Origin: Verpa conica
Lineage: Eukaryota > Ascomycota > Pezizomycetes > Pezizales > Morchellaceae
NCBI GenBank assembly: GCA_033030425.1
Contig: JAUFSD010000006.1
Span: 1,240,001 to 1,304,000 of the forward strand
Reading direction: 5' to 3'
DNA length: 64,000 nt
Below, piece by piece: positions 56,150 through 64,000 of the stretch (within the stretch, counting starts at the first letter, position 1; the number at the start of each line of letters is the position of its first letter). The notes below the pieces were generated by a model. That model did not search any database. It saw only the letters and a program-made list of their open reading frames with translations, and was not told the DNA's origin. A program made the translations under genes and the position numbers.

Positions 56150-58276
56150 TTAGCAGGCCTTCTTCAATGGATATCGAAAATATGCATCTATCTCACCTTG
56201 AAATATCTCGATGCCTTCGAGTAACGCACGAATCTCCAACTCCTCCCAGTCATGATCCTCTAACACTTCTACTTCACCTTCATCCCTCTCCCTCTCCTCC
56301 CTCTCCCTTGCCTTCTTCTGTCGCTCCCCGAACCCCTCTACGTGGACAATCTCCACATAATCTTCGTCAATAACGATCGGCAAATTCTCCTCGCCCTCCT
56401 CCTCCCCCTCCTCCTCCTCCCTTTCCTCCCCTTCTTCCTCCTCCCTTTCCACCTCCCTTTCCCCCTCTTCTTCCTCCTCCCTTTCCTCCTCTTCTCCCCC
56501 CTCCCCTTCCTCCCCTTGCTCTTCCTCCCCCTCCCCTTGCCACCCCTCATCAGGCAAGTCCCTGTACTCATATTCTTCATCCTGACTCACGTGAGCTTGT
56601 TCTTGCAACCTCTCAATCTCTCCTCCTTCTACACCCTCCCTCCGCTTCTGACCCCTACTATTTTGTCTCGAGCGAACCGGCTCTTGTAGCCTCTTTTCCC
56701 CCTCCCCTTCCCCTCTCCTCCTGCGCTTCTGACCCCGGCCATCCTGTCTCATGTGGAACTGCCCCTGAGATTCCTCCTCAGCCTCTTCATATTCCTCTTC
56801 CCTCCTTCTACGTTTCTGGCTTCGACCCTCGAAGCTTTCAGGTGTCTGATACCTGAAAGCCCTTTCCCTCTTCCTAAGCACCGCCCTAATCTCTTGGTTG
56901 CGTTTATGGGCCGCCTTTTTGTTCTTCTCTCGCTGCACCGCTTCTGGGCTGTCATCAGGTATTAGCCACGATGCCCTCGTGAAACCGCGTGAATCCATCG
57001 TCTTCTGGATGCCTGCTTGGCACTTTTCAATGTTGCTTCTCTGTGTGAAGTTATATTTCCCAAAGCGTTTAAAGATAGCCTCAAAGTCCTTGGTCTCCGC
57101 ATAAAAGCGTGACAGCGTGGTCATCGCCTCATCGAGCTGCTCCAGTGTAAATTTCTCGTCCAAAGAGAGACGGCGAGAGCGGTTATTGATGATGTTGTAG
57201 GTTATTGTACTTAGCAACTTCATATAGCCGGTTTCTTTTATCGATCCTGAATTCTGAATAGACTTAAGGGCCGTAAAATCGGACATGAGGTCGCGCATTT
57301 TATCACGTATAGAGGAGAGCATGTCAGAGTACTCTTTCATGCGGAAAACAAAGAGGGCTAGGTCATCAACTTCATCGTCCTCGAGAAGGGAGGTTTCTGA
57401 GGCTTCCTGTTCTTTGTCGGAATAGTCAAGGGATGATCTGCGATCTTTTTTCATTTCAGCTGTTATAGCAAGTTGTTTACTGGGGTCCCGAGCACTCAAG
57501 CACCGACCTGAGTGTGAATGCAGAATGGAATCAGGCACGTAGTCTTCATCATCCCCCAACACTGCCTCTCCTTCCTCTTCCTGCTGCAAAGTAAGGTCCT
57601 GCGTCCCTGGAGGCTTTACTGCATTACTCAAGAGCTCATTCATCTCATTCTCATTCGAAGGCGCCCTCCCCGGTGTAGAAGCTGGATGAGCAGCAGAGAA
57701 ACCACTAGCCCTCGACCTAGAAGACTTGTTACTACCCTTCGGTACCCTCTTGTCCTGTGATATCGCTTTCCCCTTGCCCTTCTGTGTAGACGGTGTTTTA
57801 GGCATATTGACAGAAATCTGAGGTTCCTCATCTTCTACCTCTTCACCCTCCTCAGAAGACCCATTAGACCTAAATAGTTGTGTAACAGCGTTAACGTCCT
57901 GCATCTCGCCCACAGCTAAACCAGAACTTCTTCCAGCTACAGTAGTAACCCCCTTCCCATTCTTCATCCCCTTCGAAGTCGGTGTCCCTAATGCCTCTCC
58001 CATCGATGCACGGGCAGTAGTCCTCCCCGAGACTGCCCTTGAGACAGTTGTTACTGGAGTGGTAGAGGCGGGAGCACGCTTGTTCCGGGCAACTGGGGCT
58101 TCTACGCGTTTCCCTCTAGAACGTGCGGCAGCTTCCGCGTTGCCCTGGTCGGTTGTTTGGGGGGGTTCCTCGTCATTGATGGGTTCTTGGGGTGCACGTG
58201 TTTTGCGGTTGGTTCTATCCCGGAATTTTGGAGGGAGCGCTTCTAGGGGCGGGTTCTTTGAGCGGGTCGATGGCAT
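56150..58276 (-). CDS. Acidic, probably nuclear protein of unknown function, 708 aa
   Basis: A single minus-strand exon. No domain was recognised. Residues 1-300 are disordered and basic, starting MPSTRSKNPPLEALPPKFRD. Residues about 315-460 look helical and ordered (EYSDMLSSIRDKMRDLMSDF; SIKETGYMKLLSTITYNIIN; DEAMTTLSRFYAETKDFEAI). Then come three imperfect units of about 28 residues, each beginning RSQKRRR or RGQKRR (about residues 485-570), which read like nuclear localisation signals. A Glu-rich tract of about 60 residues follows, and the C-terminus is ordered-looking again (LEDHDWEELEIRALLEGIEI). The charge layout (basic repeats plus an acidic run) suggests chromatin or nucleolar binding, but this is inference. 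The start at 58276 is the first ATG of the frame. Confidence 0.75.
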   Translation of the reverse strand: MPSTRSKNPPLEALPPKFRDRTNRKTRAPQEPINDEEPPQTTDQGNAEAAARSRGKRVEAPVARNKRAPASTTPVTTVSRAVSGRTTARASMGEALGTPTSKGMKNGKGVTTVAGRSSGLAVGEMQDVNAVTQLFRSNGSSEEGEEVEDEEPQISVNMPKTPSTQKGKGKAISQDKRVPKGSNKSSRSRASGFSAAHPASTPGRAPSNENEMNELLSNAVKPPGTQDLTLQQEEEGEAVLGDDEDYVPDSILHSHSGRCLSARDPSKQLAITAEMKKDRRSSLDYSDKEQEASETSLLEDDEVDDLALFVFRMKEYSDMLSSIRDKMRDLMSDFTALKSIQNSGSIKETGYMKLLSTITYNIINNRSRRLSLDEKFTLEQLDEAMTTLSRFYAETKDFEAIFKRFGKYNFTQRSNIEKCQAGIQKTMDSRGFTRASWLIPDDSPEAVQREKNKKAAHKRNQEIRAVLRKRERAFRYQTPESFEGRSQKRRRREEEYEEAEEESQGQFHMRQDGRGQKRRRRGEGEGEKRLQEPVRSRQNSRGQKRREGVEGGEIERLQEQAHVSQDEEYEYRDLPDEGWQGEGEEEQGEEGEGGEEEEREEEEEGEREVEREEEEGEEREEEEGEEEGEENLPIVIDEDYVEIVHVEGFGERQKKAREREERERDEGEVEVLEDHDWEELEIRALLEGIEIFQGEIDAYFRYPLKKAC

Positions 58277-60867
58277 CGAAGATTATGGTGGTGGTGATAG
58301 TGGTGTTGGTGGTGGGTTTGGGACTGCGAATTGGGGAATTGATAAAGTGGTGTGTGGTTGAACTGTGGGAATGTAGATCTGAACTTGGGCTTATCTCATG
58401 CTATCGCGTGTCGTATTGGACGAGATAATTCCGAGAGACCCGTGTTGTGTGATTGGAGGTGGAAGAATTCGCGATGTTTGTGTCAATCAATGCAGTCAAT
58501 GTTTACAACACCGGGATAGAGCTCTTTCTTTCTTTCTTGGAAAGGTGAGATGAGACACCTGCAGGTATTGTTGAGAGCTCTATGGGATGCAATTGGATGA
58601 AGGTGGTGGGGTGAGGGGGGAAGGCCCGCGATGTTTGGGATCAGTGTTTACTAACAAGAGCTCTCCCTTGGCATAATCTCGAGATGAGCTCACACTTTGC
58701 AAATACCAAAATGTTGTAAACGCATTGATCATCATTGATCACAAGACATCCCGACCTCGCAATATATTATCACCAATAGCCCATCACCCTCTTTCTGTCT
58801 CTTTTCTTTCCTTCAAAGCCGCTTACGCCTATCGTGCTTTCCCTTTTTCTTTTCCGCCCGTGCGAGGGATCGTTCCCGAGGCGATGGAGAGCCTCTTGCA
58901 TACTTCCTGCATACTTCCTGCATACATACTAACCTGCCTACATATACCCACCGACTCCTCCGATTCACCTGCTCGCCTTGTCTTGTCTGATGGCTAGCAG
59001 GATAGCATAGCCATGGTCACAAGGGCCAAACCACAGGCTGGCCAAGCGAGGAGAGAGGGGGTAGGGAAGATGGAAAGAAGAAGAAGAAAAACCTTGCCAG
59101 AAAACGATCAAGACCCGTTCAGCAGATCCGGGCGAACACGCTACTGTGTATAGGTACGTAGGGCGGCGTATCCCACCCTACCCTTCGAGGCATCGGCTCC
59201 TATGCAGCGGCGACGCGCAACAGAGATATCCAACAGGAAAAGAAAGAGTGAGAAATGCATACCATGCTCTCCCGCAGGCCAAGGGAAGAAAAAGAAATTA
59301 AACAAGAACTTGACGACTGGTATCTACTCTATGTATGGTATATGACCACACTGTACATACACACGAGCGCATACTCTATAACAACACGGGCACAGTCATT
59401 TCTCTCCCACCCAGGCAGTGAGAGTCAAAAAGTAGGCAGCAGTCACGATGGGACATTTGGTAGCCGAACCAAAGAATGAATGTCCCTCACTCAAGAAAGC
59501 ACCCCCATCTGTTGACCAAGACCAAATTACAATAACTATCCCTAGTGGATATGGGTAGAGTACTCTGATGTACATGTGTATATTAATGCGCTGCACATCA
59601 TTCAAAACTACCCAATGCAAATTAATGTGAAGGAATTACGCTAAAACATCTGCAACCAAAATATGTGAATCGCCCAATCCAAGACCCGACGAAACGTACC
59701 ACCTACTCTGCTACCCCGCAAAGCCCATCTCGAGGTTATGGAGGCGTCCAATAAATCCGCAGAAGTGGATTTTACGCCCTTTCCGAGCAGGAGGTCTCGA
59801 GATATGTGGCCATTTGGAGATGCGGTAGTCGTTCGACAGTTGAGTCTAGAGGGTACGTACCCCCCACGCACTCTCGCACACAGTGGGCGAAGCAAAACTT
59901 ATGAGTCTCGAGTAAAGTACTTTACATATCTGCGGTGAATGCATTTACGTACATGGTATGTACATTCCATCCCTCCCAATCCCACTCACACAACACTTCA
60001 GCGAATCGTACAAAGTGGGACTGACATCACCACCGTCATAGTATGTACCAAGAAGTAAAAATAAAAACGTGAAAAGTAGATGAGAAACGTTAAACTTCAG
60101 CTTCAATCGAAATTCAAGAAAATCCCAACCCAGAGGGAATCACCCAGTATGATACTGTTCCACAAGAACGTGGTAAAAGAATAAACAAAAATTCCCCATA
60201 TCAGAAACGCCACACACTAATAGATAAAAAAGTCCAAAATCCCGAGAATATAAATATATGAAATTTGGTAGGATATACCAAGACAGTAAAAAAACGCCTT
60301 CTGCAGAGTAGTGATTTCAACCAATACTCTCACTATATCAACACAAATTAGGAAATGAAAAAAACAAATGAAAAAATAAACTCGAAGAGAGTAAAAATGG
60401 AGACAGTCAGCGCCAGTAGTCTACCAATCTCGAAAAAACGCCCCAAAACCCGCCAATGCTCAAGAACCAAAAATACAAATGCAGAAAGACATTAAAAAAA
60501 GGCAAACTCCCATCGCTAATCCATATCCAAGATATTAAAAAAGAGTCGTTTATCGCGTCGCATCATTAATCGTTACAATCTATCTAGCGCAATGAAAGAA
60601 AAAGAAAAAAGGTATCAAAAATAGGGTCGATATCGAGGTAGGCCAATCTAGATATCGGTAGTGGTAGAATATACAACCGTGGTCGGTGTGAAAGGGTGAA
60701 ACCTTTCGAGGGGTGCGTTTCAATCGAAGAGGGGGTTTGAGAAGAGGTTTGAGCAAGGAAGTGCTCAGAGGTTATTGGCGGGGAGCGTCGGCATTGAGAG
60801 GAATATACAATTCTGTCGCATCAATCGACGAGAATTGAAGTTAGACATCAAGTCCTTAGAAGAGAGC
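58277..60867. other. Intergenic region
   Basis: About 2.6 kb. It contains an 11-bp tandem repeat (GCATACTTCCT, about 2.5 copies, 58898-58925). The A-rich tract at 60,000-60,620 is probably the 3' flank of the small minus-strand gene. No gene was recognised. Confidence 0.45.
58898..58925. repeat. 11-bp tandem repeat
   Basis: GCATACTTCCT repeated about two and a half times, in the promoter side of the acidic protein gene. Confidence 0.7.
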
Positions 60868-60923
60868 CTATTGTTATGTTAGTCCAGTTCGCAATAAACA
60901 CGCAAGTATAAAAACAAACTTAC
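60868..60923 (-). other. Probable 3'UTR intron of the small protein gene
   Basis: On the minus strand, GTAAGT opens a 56-nt segment with the branch site CTAAC and the acceptor AATAG. It begins 37 nt after the stop codon at 60961. All three splice signals are consensus. Confidence 0.6.
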
Positions 60924-60960
60924 GTCTTGAACTCTTTCACGAGAAATGTGATTCCATAAT

Positions 60961-61278
60961 TCAAAGTTTGGACTTGAAGATTTTTCCCCACCATCCACCG
61001 ACCCAGCTATCTCCCCGCTGTTGCATTCCTGGACGTCTTTGCTGATCTTCAGATACGGAGCCCACAGAGTTTACGGAATCCCTGCGGTTAGATTTCTCAA
61101 GACTATCCTCGTCTGAAGAATCCTCCTCGTCGTCATCAATGTTGACAAAGTGAGGTTCCGGGAAGAAAACCCAGTTGTTATCGAGTCCTTCTTGCAACGT
61201 GAATTTGCTTGGGCGGTTTGGTGAGTATTGCGGTGCGGCTGAGGCAGGATGTTGCCACGGTGCTCCTTTTGTTGACAT
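60961..61278 (-). CDS. Small hydrophilic protein of unknown function, 105 aa
   Basis: A single coding exon. The start at 61278 (AACAATGTC context) gives MSTKGAPWQHPASAAPQYSP. An in-frame ATG at 61377 would add 33 residues, including MDISLKALHSPTATSPPKLY, which look less protein-like. The core NRPSKFTLQEGLDNNWVFFP and the acidic stretch NIDDDEEDSSDEDS are followed by a Ser-rich segment and the closing SWVGGWWGKIFKSKL, a basic amphipathic tail that could touch a membrane. I do not recognise a named family, though the PSKFTLQEGLDNNWVFFPE block looks conserved. A canonical intron sits in the 3'UTR (60868-60923), which supports real transcription. Confidence 0.65.
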   Translation of the reverse strand: MSTKGAPWQHPASAAPQYSPNRPSKFTLQEGLDNNWVFFPEPHFVNIDDDEEDSSDEDSLEKSNRRDSVNSVGSVSEDQQRRPGMQQRGDSWVGGWWGKIFKSKL

Positions 61279-64000
61279 TGTTTGTTTTGGAGGCTTACTA
61301 TCGATTGCGTTTTTGTGATATAACTTTGGGGGCGAGGTAGCCGTCGGAGAGTGTAATGCTTTGAGTGAGATGTCCAACTCTTTCTTCTTGGGAAGTCAAG
61401 GCAGGTAGTGTATGTTTTGTTTGCTGAGAAGAAGAACCGAGAAAAAACTGCGAGGGATGCGGGGGGGATGGGAGGATGTTTATACTGCTTGCCAGACCAT
61501 CCACAGTGTGTGTGCTGCAAGGAACCGGGTCGTGGCGCGTTACGTGTCGATCTGGTGAGTGGTAGCTTTAAATGGTAATATGGTAATTCTGCAGTCGCCG
61601 TACAAGACAAGGTCTCACACAAGGCGTGTAAGAGCATGTAGCATGGGGGGAGGGGTTATGAGCTAGGTTACCCAGGACCGACCGACCGACCGATATGGAC
61701 GAGTGTGTGAGCAAGAAAAAATATATAACAAGTTGACAACACGGAATGTGCCCATGCATGTAACGACTCACTTGGAAGGCAAATCCGTAGAAGGTACCAG
61801 TAATCGTTCTGCTTTGGCGATTACTAGCAGTCCAAACAGAGGGCCTCTTGTTCTGCCCCATGTAATCCTACGGAAAACTTTTTGCGAATCTCATGCTTTT
61901 GAGTGGGAGAGTGGAAGTGTCCAAGTCCAAGTCTCCCACCTCCGTCTTGTCATCTTACACACCTCTTACAATCCCTCATCACATCAGAATTTGCAAAAGT
62001 AGCAGTAGATGTAGGTAGTTCTCGGGTACTGCTGCCTTTCACATCATCACCATTCCATCCCCCACTCTGACGGAGACGTTGGAAAACGGGGATTCTATTT
62101 GTTTGGGTTCCTCGCGTACGACGACTGGGAAAGGTCACAAAGTGACGCACAAACGTGGTTTGTTGACGGTTTGGTTGGCGCCCCAACGAGTCCACGATCC
62201 AATGGCATGCTGCCGCGTGCTCGTCGCTGTGAGGCCCCTCTTTGGATTAGGTGAGGGGTGCGGCTTAAAAGCTTGGCTTGCTATTGGATGTGTCCCTTGT
62301 GATCTCCTCCCCCCGCAACAAATATTGCAACGGAACAGTCGGTCCTCTACGAAACCGAGCCTAGCCGAGTCTGGGTCGTTTCGTCGTTAAACACCGGAGC
62401 GACCTCCCTCAACGCCATTCAAATTGCCTGAATGTTTTTCCTTCGTTTGCTATTATTCATCACTCGCTGTTTGTGGCTGAGGCTGATGTAAGTAGGTGTT
62501 TATGTCCATGTACTTATGCATATTATGCGGACGTAGGACAAAAGTGGCGGTAAAATAAGGAGCCGAGTATTTATCTGAAATGCGGCACGGCTCCCTGACA
62601 AATATAGAACTTAGGCCTCCTCCTTGAAGGGTCCAGGATAGAATGTAGAACTCTTGAGGCTGTGAGTTGATGCACTTATGGAATCATCGATCATGGGTTT
62701 AATACGGCCGTCGGGATCTCGGCCGGGGTTTGTGGCAATTGTCACGCTGTGATTTCCAGCGCCGACACCTTGTGCTTACGATTTATTACCCGGCTTCAAC
62801 ATAACTCCTAATAACGTCGTTTCAACCTTCTAGCACCAACCAGTACGTTCGATGACAATCGCAACATCCTCCAAAGAATCTGACAAACATATGAGTTATA
62901 TTGAAAATACTTGCCATGCAAGGACAAGTCATAATTATTCATGTCAACCTCCCAAAGGAATATTTTTTCCTCTGACTGCAGCGGAAAATAGCCCGGATGA
63001 AACCTGGATAAAGCTCATTCGGACCACGCTTTCCTTGGCGGCCGAAATAAGACTTTGGACATCGGGAGTGAATCCTTGGGTAGAAATTTTTTTAAAGATC
63101 AACCCGTCGATCAGATGCAAGCTTAAGTCTCGCCTCCGCTCAATTAGCTATTAACAGATCTGGCCAGACGGATAAATCGATGACAGATATCTATTCGAAA
63201 CCATGGTTAAAGGGCTTTAACTATCACAGTATGTCACTCGCAAATAACTACGTCGGTCACGCGAGATCACTCACATATATACATATACTACAGAAGCCGG
63301 CTAAATACATGTAGATTTATCGAGTCATAAGCCTCAAAGTGCTTTGTATTAAACTAACAAGGTGGTGTGTACATATGATAGTTCTTGGCGGAAATAGGGT
63401 GGACGACATGTATGTAACTTTGGAAATTCTATCCTTCACTCCATGCAAGAAAGTCCTACACCACAGATAGTTGAAATAGAGAAAAATCATTTGTATATTC
63501 CATTAGACTGCCTGTGGGCCTTTGTATATATTAGGGATCACATCACATCGAAATTCTTCGTAGAAGTTGCCAGCCCCACCACAGCTCAGCCACCACACCA
63601 TGGGACACCAAGCGCTCTAGACCATGTACAGCCAAAAATAAGCGCCTCCCTGTTGGTGCTCCCACGAAGTATATTGGCTGAAGATTTTAAATGGTAAAAC
63701 TTCTGCAGATGACTGGTTGCCCGAACTAACTACTAAAACCATCGATACGAAAGAGAAGGTGTTAGAGATGCATCAGGTCCCCTCCCTTTAGTCCTTCACT
63801 AATGTTTATTTTTATGGTCGGATATTACAGCCCACCTCTACTCCTGACCTTTAGCTTCTCTAGTAATACTTCTCCAACCAGAAACCGTTATCAGCGCAAA
63901 AAAAACCGGGATTCCGTTTTTGATCTACAGCGGGTACGACCACAAATATTCATTGCGTACCGAATTGGCGAATGAGTGGGAGTTACAAGTTAACCTTGGA
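61279..64000. other. Intergenic region to the window end
   Basis: About 2.7 kb. A short GACC tandem repeat lies at 61677-61693 and TACATGTA at 63306. Frames at 62852-63154 (100 codons) and 63443-63697 (84 codons) have no recognisable motifs and are not called. The edge could hold part of a gene beyond the window. Confidence 0.45.

Noticed and set aside
56342..56689. Plus-strand frame rich in Leu/Pro/Phe opposite the acidic gene
   Set aside because: Reverse-strand reading of the Glu-rich tract; composition explains it fully.
1..64000. tRNA, 5S rRNA, CRISPR arrays, replication origins
   Set aside because: I looked for box B (GGTTCRANNCC) patterns, 5S core motifs and regular spacer arrays on both strands and saw none that was convincing. 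Small nuclear or nucleolar RNAs cannot be excluded by eye.

Overview
The window looks like nuclear chromosomal DNA of a filamentous ascomycete (Pezizomycotina). The conserved genes are eukaryotic and fungal. Introns are short (mostly 50-80 nt) with GTAAGT/GTATGT donors, CTAAC/CTGAC branch sites and YAG acceptors. Two genes, a UBE2S-type E2 and a calcofluor-white-hypersensitive-type small protein, point to filamentous fungi rather than budding yeasts. Wide AT-rich gaps with small palindromic transposons suggest a genome of the Pezizomycetes type, but that placement is inference.

Layout: (1) 1-300, 3' end of a GPI-anchored fasciclin gene. (2) 2261-5669, a DysF-domain gene and a divergent small membrane-protein gene. 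(3) 5670-9883, a gene-poor gap holding one intronless secreted sialidase-fold/GH93-like hydrolase. (4) 9884-16465, housekeeping block: cyclophilin-40, D-aminoacyl-tRNA deacylase and CCR4-NOT subunit Not3. (5) 16466-20220, AT-rich gap with a broken gene split by a 343-bp MITE. (6) 20221-24285, three minus-strand genes: deoxyhypusine hydroxylase, p24 cargo receptor Emp24 and a UBE2S-like E2. (7) 24286-36396, a long promoter region and a 2,788-residue coiled-coil protein. (8) 39491-40663, a disordered fungal protein. (9) 45341-51597, a Bud2-type RasGAP and a PHYHD1-like dioxygenase. (10) 51598-56149, AT-rich gap with a second MITE copy, an unrelated palindromic element and a hairpin. (11) 56150-61278, an acidic nuclear-type protein and a small conserved-looking protein with a 3'UTR intron. 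(12) 61279-64000, no gene recognised.

The genes are not an operon or a metabolic cluster. They serve general functions: translation quality control and eIF5A hypusination, mRNA deadenylation, Hsp90 co-chaperoning, ER-Golgi traffic, ubiquitin chain building and polarity GTPase control. Exon structures were built by hand from splice signals, reading phase and protein-family alignment from memory; no transcript data or searches were available. The items most worth a second look are a 10-nt internal microexon in the cyclophilin-40 gene, very small first coding exons in neighbouring genes (one is only ATG), two tandem helical repeat arrays (20- and 17-residue periods) in the giant coiled-coil protein, a two-copy MITE family with GC-to-AT biased decay, and a strongly over-represented intergenic palindrome TACATGTA. 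I found no convincing new multi-gene system.
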